Below, piece by piece: positions 16,475 to 28,155 of a stretch of 64,000 bases of DNA; within the stretch, counting starts at the first letter, position 1; every line of letters starts with the position of its first letter. Made by a program: the position numbers and the translations under genes. This stretch comes from Roseivivax halotolerans (GTDB taxonomy: Bacteria; Pseudomonadota; Alphaproteobacteria; Rhodobacterales; Rhodobacteraceae): NCBI RefSeq assembly GCF_900115815.1, contig NZ_FOXV01000001.1, positions 372,001-436,000 of the forward strand. The letters run 5' to 3'. A model generated the notes under the pieces. That model was not told the origin of the DNA. It was given only the letters and a program-made list of their open reading frames with translations, and did not search any database.

Positions 16475-18333
16475 CTACTCGGCGGCCTCGCGCGCTTCGA
16501 ACCCGCCCGATTGACGGTCCCAGTAGCGCGCATAGAGCCCGCCCTTGGCCAAGAGACTGGAATGGGTGCCTTCCTCGGCGATGCGCCCTTCGTCAAGCAC
16601 GACGATGCGGTCCATGTCCGATATAGTCGACAAGCGGTGCGCGATGGCGAGCACGGTCTTGCCTTCCATCACCCGGTGCAATGCGTCCTGGATCGAGGCT
16701 TCGACCTCGGAATCCAGAGCCGATGTCGCCTCGTCCAGCACCAGGATGGGTGCGTCCTTCAGGATCGCGCGGGCCAGCGCGATGCGCTGCCGTTGACCGC
16801 CCGAAAGCTTGACCCCGCGCTCGCCGAGATGTGCCTCGTAGCCGCGGCGGCCTTTGTGGTCTTCCATGTCCTCGATGAACTCGTGCGACTCGGCTTTCTT
16901 GGCCGCTTCGACGACCTCGTCGAAGGTTGCGTCCGGCCGGCCGTAGCGGATGTTGTCGAGCGCCGAGCGATTGAACATCGCGGTCTCTTGCGTGACCATC
17001 CCGATCTTGCGGCGGAGGCTTTCCTGCGTGACTTTCCCGATGTCCTGACCGTCGATCAGAATGCGCCCGTCCTCGGCGTCATAGAGACGCAAGAGCAGCG
17101 CCACGAGCGTCGACTTGCCCGCACCGGAGGCTCCGACGATACCCAGCTTCTCACCCGGCGCGACATCGAGCGAGATCCCGTCGATGCCGCCTCCCTCGCG
17201 ACCATAGCGGAACGTCAGATTGTCGAGCGTCACGCGCCCGTCCTCGACGGCGAGCTCGCCCGCATCCGGCGCATCGGTCAGCGTGTGCCTGGGCGAGAGC
17301 GTGCGCATCCCGTCCTCGACCTCGCCGAGATTGGAGTAGAGCGCCATCAGCGTGAAGCTGACCCAGCCGGTCATCTGTGCCAGTCGCAGCGACACGGCAC
17401 CGGTCGCGGTGATGTCGCCCGCCGAGACAAGCCCACGGCTCCAGTAGAGCAGCGCACCGCCTACTAGGAGCACCGGCAGCAGCCCCGCCAACGTCATCAA
17501 CCAGAAGCGGAACGTGACCGAAACCCGCCCGAATTCAAGCGCGCGGTTACGGTATTCGCTCATCGCGCCCAGCGCCGCGCGGTCCTCGTGATCGGCATGT
17601 GCAAAAAGCTTCACGGTCTTGATGTTCGTGACCGTGTCGACGACCTGCCCAGTTACCATCGCCCGAGCGGCCGCCCGCGCTTTGGACCGGGTGCGGATGC
17701 GCGGCATGAACGACCGGATGAATAGACCGTAGACCACCATCCAGATCAGCAGCCCCGCCGCGATGCGCCAGTCGACCGTGCCGAGCAGGAAGATCGCGCC
17801 TACGACCGAGGCCACCGCGAAGAGAACGGTGTGGATCATCTCGATCACCACGTCCGTCAACGCGCGCGAGGTCTGCATCTCCTTCTGGCTGATGCGGCCT
17901 GCGAAATCGTTGTCGAAAAAAGTGACCGCCTGCCCGATCGTGTGGCGATGCAGCCGCGACAGAACGAGATTCAAAACGTTCGGCTGCACCACGATCGACT
18001 GAAAGAACGTCGAGATACCCATGATCGCAGGACGTGCCAGCACGAAGAACAAAAGCGCGCCGATAAGAACGCCCGACTGGTCGGTAAAAACCGATCCCGC
18101 CTCCGCTTCGAGCGCGGCGTCGACAACCTGGCCGAGGATGAGCGCGGCCATGACTTCCACAACACCCGCGCAGATCGAGAACAGAGCGGCGATGCCGAGG
18201 ATCGGCCACGCCCCGTCAAGATTCCAGCGAAAGAACGCCAGAAGCGTCTGCGGAGGCGGGCTCGATGCACGGCGAAAAGGATCGATCCACTGGCTCGGGC
18301 GCTGCCACCAGCTTTGCGCGTCTGTCGATTCGG

Positions 18334-18337
<4 letters not shown>
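16475..18337 (-). CDS. ABC exporter half-transporter (ATP-binding/permease), subunit B
   Basis: The 620-residue protein fuses a six-helix membrane domain (about 30-340) to an ATPase domain (about 365-610). The ATPase has Walker A GASGAGKST, signature LSGGQRQR and Walker B ILVLDEATSALDSE, with the catalytic Glu present. It overlaps the upstream homologous gene by ATGA, so the two products probably form a heterodimeric exporter of the MsbA/LmrCD type. Lipid, peptide or drug export are all possible; the substrate is not visible. No accessory genes are adjacent. Confidence 0.92.
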
Positions 18338-20193
<1,856 letters not shown>

Positions 20194-20229
20194 GGGCGGA
20201 GATGCCTTGTGGAAATAGTGTCATGGATA

Positions 20230-20243
20230 ATGGGCCGGCCCAT
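20230..20243. promoter_or_regulatory. 14-bp palindrome upstream of the ABC exporter operon
   Basis: ATGGGCCGGCCCAT is a perfect palindrome centred about 43 bases upstream of the exporter start codon. A second, imperfect inverted repeat (CCTGTCAG with CTGATAGG, 20271-20292) lies further upstream and could end the cca transcript. The rest of this 166-base gap shows nothing I can name. Confidence 0.35.
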
Positions 20244-20359
20244 AGACCGGTCCCGCGCGCGCGGAAGGGGCCTGTCAGTTTCGGCTGATAGGTGTCTTCT
20301 CGCGATCCATAGGCAATCTCCGTGTTTCGAAGAGGGATTACCCTGCCCCGCCGGGAAAG

Positions 20360-21529
20360 TCACGCGCGCTTTGCACGGTCGAGCAGATCCTCGCGGGTCA
20401 GGCTGAAATCCGACGCTATCCATTCAGCCTCGAGCGCGCTCAGTGTCTCTCCCAGAGCTGCGCCTGAAAGGCCAGGCATGAGGTCTGCCGCGTTGATGGG
20501 AAAAACCATCTGTGCACCGCGATCGATAGCGTTCAGCGCTTCGGGACCAAGCGGCGTCTCAAGCGACGCATGGCGGACAAGCAGCGCGTCTTTGGCAGTA
20601 TCAGAGCCGTATTTATATCCCAGTGCCGCGTTGTTGCCTCCATCTGCGATAGCGGCGACGAGCGTCTCGATCTGCCGCACTTCCTTTTTCGAAAGCCTCA
20701 AGCCCGGATCCTGCGACACGCCCATCGCAACGAGCCGGCGCAGTGGATCGGGGCGGATACCTGCCGCTTCCTCGAGGTCTACGAGCGGACCAAGCGCGCG
20801 CGGATCCGCGCCGGGCAAAACACGCGTCAGCACACCCACCTGAGCCATCGCGGCAACCGCGCGCGCGGGATCTTGCGCGGTGAGAAGTTTCTTCGTCTCG
20901 GCCCCGACCCTTTCGCGCGAAAGGATCTCTAATCCGTCTAGGCATTCAGCGATCGCCGCCAGCTCATCGGGATCGAAACCCGCCTCAGGATCGCCATACC
21001 AGGCCGAAAACCGGAAATACCGCAGGATCCGCAGGTAATCTTCGCGAATGCGATCCTCAGCCCGCCCGATAAACCGGACGCGCCTTGCAGATAGATCCTC
21101 AAGTTGTTCCGAGCCGAGCGGAGCGGTCACACGGCCTGACTTGTCAGCGTAAAGCGCATTGATCGTGAAGTCGCGCCGGCGAGCATCCTCTGTGAGATCC
21201 TGCGAGAAACGGACCGTCGCGCGGCGGCCATCCGTCTCCATATCAGCGCGAAACGTCGTAACTTCGTAGCCTTCGCCGTCCGAGACGACTGTGATCGTCC
21301 CATGCTCCTTGCCAGTGGGCACCGCTTTCAGACCGGCAGATTCCACCGCGGCAATCGTCTCGTCGGGAAGCGCATCAGTCGCGATATCGAGATCCTCGAC
21401 CGGCGCGCCGAGAAGCGCATTCCTGACGCATCCGCCAACCGCGAATGCGCGATGACCAGCGGTTTCGAGTGCGTGAAACACTGCCTGAGCTCGGGGCTCG
21501 GACAGCCACGTCCCCTTCACCACGATCAT
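20360..21529 (-). CDS. cca: CCA tRNA nucleotidyltransferase
   Basis: The 389-residue class II nucleotidyltransferase adds or repairs the CCA end of tRNAs. The N-terminal motif FAVGGCVRNALLG (residues 29-41) precedes the metal-binding DLDIATDA (Asp46, Asp48); VTTFRAD, RRDFTINALY and FIGRAEDRIREDYLRILRYFRF follow in family order. The ATG at 21529 overlaps the upstream Nudix stop as ATGA; a longer frame to 21634 lies inside that gene. Whether it makes the whole CCA or only part cannot be read. It is last in the hslO-Nudix-cca operon. Confidence 0.94.
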   Translation of the reverse strand: MIVVKGTWLSEPRAQAVFHALETAGHRAFAVGGCVRNALLGAPVEDLDIATDALPDETIAAVESAGLKAVPTGKEHGTITVVSDGEGYEVTTFRADMETDGRRATVRFSQDLTEDARRRDFTINALYADKSGRVTAPLGSEQLEDLSARRVRFIGRAEDRIREDYLRILRYFRFSAWYGDPEAGFDPDELAAIAECLDGLEILSRERVGAETKKLLTAQDPARAVAAMAQVGVLTRVLPGADPRALGPLVDLEEAAGIRPDPLRRLVAMGVSQDPGLRLSKKEVRQIETLVAAIADGGNNAALGYKYGSDTAKDALLVRHASLETPLGPEALNAIDRGAQMVFPINAADLMPGLSGAALGETLSALEAEWIASDFSLTREDLLDRAKRA

Positions 21530-22110
21530 GGCGCCATCCGTTCGGCAAGGCCGCGCAGGATGCGCGCGGTCGCACCCCAGATGTAATAGGGACCGAAAGG
21601 CACGGTGTAATAGTGCCGCCTTTGCCCGCGCCATCGCCGTGCCTGAACAGAATAGCGGGCCGGATCTGTAATATGGTCGAGCGGCACCGTGAGGATTTCC
21701 GCAACCTCGCCCGGCTCGGCGCGCGGATCGAACGGCGTCACGATACGGCCCACGAAAGGCGACATGACAAAGCCCGTCACTGTCTCGTGCGGCGGCAGCT
21801 CGCCCAGTATCTCGACCGAGCTTGGCTCGAGCCCGATCTCCTCATGGGCCTCACGCAAGGCCGCCGCCTGGGGCCCCGAATCCTCGGGATCGACCTTGCC
21901 GCCCGGAAAGGCGATCTGACCGGGATGGTGCTTGAGCGCGGAGGAGCGTTTCGTCAAAACGAGACGCCAGCCACACTCAACTTCGATCAGCGGAACCAGC
22001 ACCCCGGCAGGTCGCAGCTTGCGGGTCTCAGGCTGCGCGACCCCGGTATTCAGATCGAAATCGGAAGAGGGCCGCGCCTCCACCGCGAGCGCGCGGCGAA
22101 GGCGGGTCAT
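21526..22110 (-). CDS. Nudix hydrolase, CoA pyrophosphatase type
   Basis: The 194-residue protein has the extended Nudix box GGKVDPEDSGPQAAALREAHEEIGL (read as GGKVDPED and REAHEEIGL) together with the upstream HPGQIAFPGG, the pattern of NudL/Pcd1-like CoA pyrophosphatases. It probably cleaves CoA or related dinucleotides. I prefer the ATG at 22110, which follows the hslO stop and has GGAAAG eight bases upstream; an ATG at 22128 would overlap hslO by 14 bases. It is coupled to cca by an ATGA overlap. Confidence 0.9.
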   Translation of the reverse strand: MTRLRRALAVEARPSSDFDLNTGVAQPETRKLRPAGVLVPLIEVECGWRLVLTKRSSALKHHPGQIAFPGGKVDPEDSGPQAAALREAHEEIGLEPSSVEILGELPPHETVTGFVMSPFVGRIVTPFDPRAEPGEVAEILTVPLDHITDPARYSVQARRWRGQRRHYYTVPFGPYYIWGATARILRGLAERMAP

Positions 22111-22114
22111 GTCG

Positions 22115-23101
22115 TTACTTTCCGGCATCCTCTGCCTCGAAGCCGACGGTCTTTGGGTCCAGCTCGTAATGCGCGCCGCAGAACTGGCAATCGGCGGTCA
22201 CGATGCCCTCTTCGGTGGTCATCTTCTCGATGTCCTTGGCCGAGTAGATCGACAGCGATTGCCGCACGCGATCCTCCGAACAAGTGCAGCCGAAGCGCAC
22301 CGGGAGACTGTCGAAGACGCGCGGCGATTCTTCATGGAAAAGCCGGACCAGCAGTTCGGTCGGCGGCAGATTCGGGCCGATCAGTTCCATGTCCTCGACC
22401 GTGTCGAGGTGTAAGTTGGCACGGCGCCAATCCTCGCCCTCGTCTTCGGAAAGGATATCGTCGGCTTGCAGGAGACCGCCCTCGCCAGTGCCGCCGCCCT
22501 GCACATGCGGGCTCTGCTTGGGCATGTGCTGGAGCATCACACCGCCCGCGCGCCAATGCTCCTGACCGCCCTTTTCGGTCGACCGCCCGAAAGAGAGCTG
22601 GAAGCGGGTTGGCAATTGCTCGGACTGCGCGAAATAGCCCTCCGCCGCATCTGAAAGCGACGAGGTCACAAGCGGCGTGATCCCCTGGTAGGGCTGCATA
22701 CCCTTCCCCTGGTCCATCAGGATCGCGAAATACCCCTCGCCCACCTGGTCCATCGGACGCCCATCGGTGATGCGGTCGCGGTCAAAGCTGGCATAGGCTC
22801 TGATGCGGGCGGGCTCGCCCTCTTTCTCGGGTGCGTAGAAGTCAGTCGCGATCATTCGAACCGGACCCTTGGACTGGACCTGCAACGACAGTTTCCAACG
22901 CAGCTTGATGGTCTGACCGATCAGGGCGGTCAAAAGCGCCATCTCCGCAACCAGCGCCTCGACGGCCGGGGGATAATCGTGCTGCTTCAGGATACCGTCC
23001 AGCACGCCGTCGAGCCGCGCGACGCGGCCGCGGATGTCCGAACGATCAAGCTGAAAGGGCAGAACGTTGTCGTCCCAGGCGATCTTGGGTCCGAGGGTCA
23101 T
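22115..23101 (-). CDS. hslO: Redox-regulated chaperone Hsp33
   Basis: The 328-residue holdase is activated when its zinc-bound cysteines are oxidised. The C-terminal CTCS and CQFC pairs (in RFGCTCSEDR and TADCQFCGAHYEL) are the zinc site. The N-terminal domain is recognisable by LLTALIGQTIKLRWKLSLQVQS. The ATG at 23101 has AAGGAAA seven bases upstream. It heads the hslO-Nudix-cca operon and is divergent from another Nudix gene. It is one of four protein-quality genes in the window. Confidence 0.94.
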   Translation of the reverse strand: MTLGPKIAWDDNVLPFQLDRSDIRGRVARLDGVLDGILKQHDYPPAVEALVAEMALLTALIGQTIKLRWKLSLQVQSKGPVRMIATDFYAPEKEGEPARIRAYASFDRDRITDGRPMDQVGEGYFAILMDQGKGMQPYQGITPLVTSSLSDAAEGYFAQSEQLPTRFQLSFGRSTEKGGQEHWRAGGVMLQHMPKQSPHVQGGGTGEGGLLQADDILSEDEGEDWRRANLHLDTVEDMELIGPNLPPTELLVRLFHEESPRVFDSLPVRFGCTCSEDRVRQSLSIYSAKDIEKMTTEEGIVTADCQFCGAHYELDPKTVGFEAEDAGK

Positions 23102-23201
23102 GGGGTTTCCTTGCTGGCCGGGTGGTGGCAATGAGGGCTCTATATAAGAGCGGTGACCTCACGTCCAAGGGGGTGCCGAACGGCCGTGGAGGCAAAGGAC
23201 G

Positions 23202-23639
23202 ATGACGCGACGCTTCGGAGACCCGCCAGAGACCTGTCGCAGCTACCGGATGCGGCGTGGCGCTTACGCGATCCTGCCGCAAGGCAAGTCCGTCCTGCTG
23301 ACGCACCAGGAAGAGCCGCAGCCGGAGTTTCAACTTCCGGGCGGGGGCATCGATCCGGGCGAATCGCCCTTGCAGGCGCTGCACCGGGAGGTCTTCGAGG
23401 AGACCGGCTGGAAGATCGCATCTCCCGTCAGGCTCGGTGCGTTTCGCCGTTTCACCTTCATGCCCGAATATGAGCTTTGGGCGGAGAAGCTTTGTATCGT
23501 CTACATCGCGCGCCCCGTTTATGCCTTGTCGCACCCGACGGAGCCCGGCCACGATGCCGTTTGGATGGATATGGCCGTTGCCGCCGAGGCGCTCGGCAAT
23601 CCCGGTGATCGGCATTTCCTGGAGCGTGCACTTTTCTAG
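23202..23639 (+). CDS. Nudix hydrolase
   Basis: The 145-residue protein has a complete Nudix box, GGGIDPGESPLQALHREVFEETGW (key residues GGGIDPGE and REVFEETGW), after the strand PEFQLPGG. Substrates in this broad family are nucleoside diphosphates linked to another group; none can be assigned. The gene is divergent from hslO (100-base gap) and convergent with the receiver-PP2C gene, only eight bases from its stop. Confidence 0.85.
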   Translation: MTRRFGDPPETCRSYRMRRGAYAILPQGKSVLLTHQEEPQPEFQLPGGGIDPGESPLQALHREVFEETGWKIASPVRLGAFRRFTFMPEYELWAEKLCIVYIARPVYALSHPTEPGHDAVWMDMAVAAEALGNPGDRHFLERALF

Positions 23640-23647
23640 GCCTGACA

Positions 23648-24919
23648 TCACCCGACGTATTCGAAAAGCGCCGCCGAGACATCGTCCGGCATGCCGTCAC
23701 CCGATACTGCCTCCTCCGTCAGCCGCCAGAAGAGATCGTCGAGGAATTCAGAGCCTCTTTGTCCTGGCAAACCAAGCTCCACGAGATGGCGCAGACCCGC
23801 CTCGCCAAGAAGACAACCCGAGGCAAGTTCGGCCTCGATGAACCCGTCGGAATAGATCAGAAGGCTATCCCCCGGCTCCATGCGGATGGTCAGGCGATCA
23901 TGGTGAACCGAGGCGAGAAGCCCGATCGGCAAGCCGCCATTCCCCAGAAAGCACAGCTCTCCCGATGCGCGGATCAGGAGCGGCCGTGGGTGGCCGGCCT
24001 GCACCAGACACACCTCTCCGCGATCGAGGTCGGCACGGGCGTAAAGCATGGTGAGATATTCCTCGACTCCGGGATCGGCCGAAAGACGGTCGTTCAGTCG
24101 GCGCGTCACGTCTTCGGGTGGACGCAAGGCGAAGAACCGACCGAAACGATGCTCGAGTGCGAGGTTCTGTTCAGGATGCCGGTCGCTCAGGTAGCCGGCC
24201 ACGCGCGCTGCCACCATAGATGCCGCGATGCCATGGCCGGAGACATCGATACCGTAGAATCCGATCGTGTTACGCCCGGCCTCGAAGGCGCCGACAAGAT
24301 CGCCTCCGACATGGCCGCAGGAATGCAGCAGAAAGCTGACGCGCCCGCGTCCGAAATCCTGCACGCGCTGGGGCACCAACGACTCCTGGATCCGCCGCGC
24401 ATGCTGAAGATCCCGATCTATTGTGGCATAGGCGCTCTGCAATTCGGCAAGCGTCGCGCCGATCACCTTGTTCTTCGCGGCAAGTTCCCGTTGCATGCGG
24501 ATGATACGACCGGCAGCCGTGATACGCGCCCGCAATTCCTGCGCGTTGACGGGTTTTGTGAGAAAGTCGTCCGCCCCCGCATCCAACCCCTGTGCGACCT
24601 CCGCCCCGTCGCTTTTGGCGCTGAGAAGAATAAAATACGAGAACGCCTCGCCCCTTATCGAATGAAAGGCGCGGCAGAGACCGAGCCCGTCCATCCCCGG
24701 CATCATCCAGTCCGACAGAACGAGGTCCGGTAGACGCAGCGCGCAGACGGCAAGTGCATCTTGCCCCGTTGCCGCCTCTGTCACGTCGAAACCCCAGGAG
24801 CGCAGAAGCCGCGACAGCAGCGCCCGATGCGCCGCGCTGTCATCGACCACCAGAATATAGCGAACCGGAAGCTGAGCCTGATCGGTCTCTGGAGCAGACA
24901 GGGCGGTTGGGAGGGTCAC
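23648..24919 (-). CDS. Receiver domain plus PP2C-type (SpoIIE/RsbU) serine phosphatase
   Basis: The product (about 423 residues) has an N-terminal CheY-like receiver (ILVVDDSAAHR, phospho-acceptor in VLSDWMMPGMDG, LTKPV lysine) and, after a helical linker (about 150-190), a SpoIIE-type phosphatase domain with GGDLVGAF, IDVSGHGIAASM and SDGFIEA. This architecture matches RsbU-like phosphatases such as RbaY of Rhodobacter capsulatus, which control anti-sigma partner switching. The start is uncertain: GTG at 24919 is used, while a TTG at 24991 gives a longer tail. An Hpt gene is divergent from it. Confidence 0.88.
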   Translation of the reverse strand: MTLPTALSAPETDQAQLPVRYILVVDDSAAHRALLSRLLRSWGFDVTEAATGQDALAVCALRLPDLVLSDWMMPGMDGLGLCRAFHSIRGEAFSYFILLSAKSDGAEVAQGLDAGADDFLTKPVNAQELRARITAAGRIIRMQRELAAKNKVIGATLAELQSAYATIDRDLQHARRIQESLVPQRVQDFGRGRVSFLLHSCGHVGGDLVGAFEAGRNTIGFYGIDVSGHGIAASMVAARVAGYLSDRHPEQNLALEHRFGRFFALRPPEDVTRRLNDRLSADPGVEEYLTMLYARADLDRGEVCLVQAGHPRPLLIRASGELCFLGNGGLPIGLLASVHHDRLTIRMEPGDSLLIYSDGFIEAELASGCLLGEAGLRHLVELGLPGQRGSEFLDDLFWRLTEEAVSGDGMPDDVSAALFEYVG

Positions 24920-25053
24920 GGCATCGCTTCGGTCACATCGGAATGAGCGGAAGCGTGGATGCCCTCGCTTAAGAAGACCTGAAATCGACAAATCAATCTA
25001 TTCAAAAGCTTGGATTCATTCTTTGTACACACCCCGCGTCGAAGCTTCGGGAC

Positions 25054-25371
25054 ATGATCGACACGAAGCGAATTTCGGAACTGCAGGCGGAGCTCGGCTC
25101 GGAATGCTTCGCAGAGGTTGCGGCGCTATTCATGGCCGATCTGGAAAGCGCGCTCGGGACGATTGATCCAGCGCGCGCTGACGCCGTGGCGCAGTTTCAT
25201 TTGGTGAAGGGACTGGCCCTCAATTTGGGGTTCCGCGATTTCGCTCAACTCTGTTCACGCATCGAGGCAAAGGATGCATCCGCGGAGGACATAAACGCGC
25301 TAAATCGGCTCTACTCCACCTCCAAAGGCGCGCTCGTGCCTTATCTCAAATCCGGCGATGAAGGTGCTTGA
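25054..25371 (+). CDS. Hpt-domain phosphotransfer protein
   Basis: The 105-residue protein is a single Hpt domain. The phospho-accepting histidine is in FHLVKGLALNLGF (about residue 49), matching the HxxKG-x-x-x-x-LG pattern of Hpt proteins. It has no kinase or receiver of its own. Placement back-to-back with a receiver-PP2C phosphatase suggests the two are steps of one phosphorelay, with a hybrid kinase elsewhere. Its 3' end overlaps the convergent SDR gene by 26 bases. Confidence 0.82.
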   Translation: MIDTKRISELQAELGSECFAEVAALFMADLESALGTIDPARADAVAQFHLVKGLALNLGFRDFAQLCSRIEAKDASAEDINALNRLYSTSKGALVPYLKSGDEGA

Positions 25372-26155
25372 TATCGCTTTCGCCATCTTCCGTGACCCGT
25401 GCCCGCAAGGCGCGCATGCCCTTGATCCAAGACTCCATATCCTCCGCGCGTTTGCGAAAGAAGAGACCGGCCTCCTCGTGAGGCAAGATCAGGAACCGAC
25501 CCTCTCTCAGCCCTGCAATCAGCGAATCTGCAACCGCCTCAACGGGCAGGATGCGATCGTGGGCTCCACTCTCGCCTTCCGCATATCCAAGAAGGGGCGT
25601 GGCGACATAAAGCGGGCAAACGACGGAGACCTGAATCCCTTGGCCGCCGTGATCGATGGCGAGCGATTGCGCGAGGCTGACCGCTGCGTGCTTGCTCGCC
25701 GAATAGGCCGCATCGCCGATCTGGGACAGCAAGCCAGCGGCTGATGCAACATTGACGATCGCCCCCTCCTCACGCGCAATCATGTCAGGCAAGAGCCGCC
25801 GTGCCGCGCGCAGATGCGCCATGACGTGCAGATCGAAACTTTTCTGCCAATGCGCGTCGCTTGCCGAGGTCGCCCCATCCGGCTCTCCCGTTGCCATGCC
25901 GGCATTGGACACAAGGATATCGATGCGACCCCGCCAGCCGATCGCAGCATCCAGCGCTTTTCCAAAAGCCTCCGGGTCGGTGACGTCGGCCGTAATCGCG
26001 TGGCCGCCTGTCTCTTCGGCGACGCGCCGCGCGGCGGTCTCATCCCGATCGAGAGCGATGACCAGCGCGCCTTCAGCCGTCAGCGCCTTGACCATGGCGC
26101 GCCCGATCCCCTGTCCGGCCCCGGTGACCAGCGCGATGCGACCCGATATCCGCAT
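25346..26155 (-). CDS. Short-chain dehydrogenase/reductase
   Basis: The 269-residue protein has the classical SDR features: NAD(P)-binding TGAGQGIG, NNAG equivalent SNAG (ILVSNAGMA), the active-site serine in VNVASAAG and YSASK. An Asp after the second strand (IALDRDE) favours NAD over NADP. The ATG shares one base with the ilvA stop (TGATG), so it is cotranscribed with ilvA. The substrate is unknown. The extreme 3' end overlaps the convergent Hpt gene. Confidence 0.88.
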   Translation of the reverse strand: MRISGRIALVTGAGQGIGRAMVKALTAEGALVIALDRDETAARRVAEETGGHAITADVTDPEAFGKALDAAIGWRGRIDILVSNAGMATGEPDGATSASDAHWQKSFDLHVMAHLRAARRLLPDMIAREEGAIVNVASAAGLLSQIGDAAYSASKHAAVSLAQSLAIDHGGQGIQVSVVCPLYVATPLLGYAEGESGAHDRILPVEAVADSLIAGLREGRFLILPHEEAGLFFRKRAEDMESWIKGMRALRARVTEDGESDIKHLHRRI

Positions 26156-27381
26156 CAGATCAGGAATTGCGCGAGGATCTCGTCCTCGGTGATGTCCTGG
26201 TACACGAAGCCGCGCGCATCGAGATCCGCGAAAAGGCGGTCGAAATTTCGCGCATCCGTCGTTTCGATCCCGATGAGGACAGAGCCGAAATTTCGCGCGG
26301 ATTTCTTCAGATATTCGAACCGCGCGATATCATCGTCAGGCCCAAGCGCCGTCAGGAAATCCTTGAGCGCGCCAGGACGCTGCGGCAGGCGGAGAATGAA
26401 GTACTTCTTGATGCCCGAGAACCTTTGCGCGCGCTCCTTCACCTCGGGCAAACGCTCGAAGTCGAAATTGCCGCCAGTCGTCATGCAGACAACCGTCTTG
26501 CCCCGGATCGAACCGCCGAGATCCTTGAGCGCATCGATGGCAAGCGCCCCTGCAGGTTCAAGGACGATGCCTTCCACGTTCAGCATCTCGAGGATAGTGG
26601 TGCAGAGCCGGTCCTCCGGAATGGTCAGCGTATTCGCAAGACCCACACTCTTCAGGCGCTCGAAGGTCCGCTCTCCGATCTTGGCGACGGCAGCCCCGTC
26701 CGCGAAGGTGTTTACAGATGGCAGTCGGACGGGCTCTCCGGCGCGCAAGGCGGCGTGCAGACACGCGCCGCCGGCTGGCTCGACGAAGGTCCAGGCGGGG
26801 CCGTTGCCGAAATACGTCAGCATGCCCGCCGAGAGGCCACCCCCGCCGACCGGAACGACGATATGATCCGGGGCCTGGCCCAGCTCTTCCTCGATTTCCA
26901 CCGCGACGGTTGCCTGCCCTTCGATGACGTCCTCGTCGTCGAAGGGTGACAGGAAATGCCCGCCCGCCTCGGCGCAGAACTCCTGCGCGGCCTGAAGGCA
27001 ATCGTCGAAGTAGTCTCCAATCATGCGAATCTCGATGGCATCGCCACCGAACATCCGCGTCTTCTGGATCTTTTGTTGCGGGGTCGTGACCGGCATGAAG
27101 ATCACGCCGGTCTTACCGAAATGCCGGCACATGAAGGCGACACCCTGAGCGTGGTTCCCTGCAGAGGCCGCAACGAAAAGGTCCTGTTCCGGCCGTTTAC
27201 GCATGGCATTGAAGGCCCCGCGCAGCTTGTAGGATCGCACCGGGCTCAGATCTTCGCGTTTGAGCCATATATCCGCGCCGTACAGGTCGGACAGATGCGC
27301 GTTGCGTGACAGTGGCGTCTCAGCGAAGACGGCCCGCATCTCCGCCGCGGCGGCCCGGGCGATCGTCTTGAAATCGGTCAT
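26155..27381 (-). CDS. ilvA: Threonine ammonia-lyase (threonine deaminase)
   Basis: The 408-residue PLP enzyme turns threonine into 2-oxobutanoate, the first step to isoleucine. The PLP lysine is Lys52 in SYKLRGAFNAM, the phosphate loop is GGGGLSAGM-like (VPVGGGGLSAG), and a C-terminal ACT-like domain (about 330-408, FILRLPQRPGALKDFL) indicates feedback control. The length fits forms with a single ACT-like domain. The ATG at 27381 gives the family N terminus. It lies between a membrane protein gene (39 bases upstream) and the SDR gene. Confidence 0.94.
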   Translation of the reverse strand: MTDFKTIARAAAAEMRAVFAETPLSRNAHLSDLYGADIWLKREDLSPVRSYKLRGAFNAMRKRPEQDLFVAASAGNHAQGVAFMCRHFGKTGVIFMPVTTPQQKIQKTRMFGGDAIEIRMIGDYFDDCLQAAQEFCAEAGGHFLSPFDDEDVIEGQATVAVEIEEELGQAPDHIVVPVGGGGLSAGMLTYFGNGPAWTFVEPAGGACLHAALRAGEPVRLPSVNTFADGAAVAKIGERTFERLKSVGLANTLTIPEDRLCTTILEMLNVEGIVLEPAGALAIDALKDLGGSIRGKTVVCMTTGGNFDFERLPEVKERAQRFSGIKKYFILRLPQRPGALKDFLTALGPDDDIARFEYLKKSARNFGSVLIGIETTDARNFDRLFADLDARGFVYQDITEDEILAQFLI

Positions 27382-27420
27382 GTCCGATCTGTGGCCGATG
27401 CCCAAGGCGCTGGCAAGCGT

Positions 27421-28155
27421 TCAGTCGATAGGACGGCCTTCGATGAAATGGCCGTAGATCGTCGTCAGCACGGAGACTGACACCATGGTCACGAACCAGT
27501 TGATGACCACGAAAACGAGCGTGCCGAGAAGGGAGGACACGGCCATCACGATCGCCGCCGGAATCTGCACGAGAAGCGCGGCGACAACACCAATGGCGGC
27601 AACGCCCAGCGCGGTTCCGGTTGCGCCCTTAGTCGCGGACCAGGCTTCGCCGAAAGATAGCGACTTTCCCGTCGCGACGGCGGGTAAGACCGATGCCAGC
27701 CGGAACCCGAGAACAATGGCACCAAAGAGGCCGGCAAGGCCCACGATCGCGGCAAGCGGCGGCGCGATGGCGGCCGCGATCGTGACCGGAACGCCGATCG
27801 CAAGGCCGACCCCGATGCCGATCACCAGCGAATAGCCGAAGTATTTCAGCATCGAACCGCCGTGGAAATTGGGCAACCAGCCGGAGGGGTATTCCTCGAG
27901 AAGAACAAAGCGATGCCAAGAGACCGCGATCCAAAGGGTGACAACGACCTGAAGGATCGCGACAAGGAAGAGCGTCCCGGCTTGCCCGGGCTCCATCATT
28001 TGGAGAGCTTCGTCGGGACTGGCAGATTGGTCCTCCAGAAACACCAGCTGCACGAGAGCGTAGATCGCGTAAAGCGCAACCGAAATGCGAAGCGCATCCC
28101 GCCGGTTGCGCCAGACGAGCCGCACCGAATGCGAAAATATCTCCCAGGCTTTCAT
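27421..28155 (-). CDS. Uncharacterised multi-pass membrane protein
   Basis: I do not recognise a named family. The 244-residue protein has about six hydrophobic segments, including VALYAIYALVQLVFL, TLFLVAILQVVVTLWIAV and a long glycine/alanine-rich run near 110-160. The short soluble loop WHRFVLLEEYPSGWLPNF is reminiscent of small membrane proteins often annotated as hypothetical in Rhodobacterales. The ATG at 28155 has AGGGG close by. It precedes ilvA on the same strand with a short gap, so both may share a transcript. Confidence 0.75.
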   Translation of the reverse strand: MKAWEIFSHSVRLVWRNRRDALRISVALYAIYALVQLVFLEDQSASPDEALQMMEPGQAGTLFLVAILQVVVTLWIAVSWHRFVLLEEYPSGWLPNFHGGSMLKYFGYSLVIGIGVGLAIGVPVTIAAAIAPPLAAIVGLAGLFGAIVLGFRLASVLPAVATGKSLSFGEAWSATKGATGTALGVAAIGVVAALLVQIPAAIVMAVSSLLGTLVFVVINWFVTMVSVSVLTTIYGHFIEGRPID

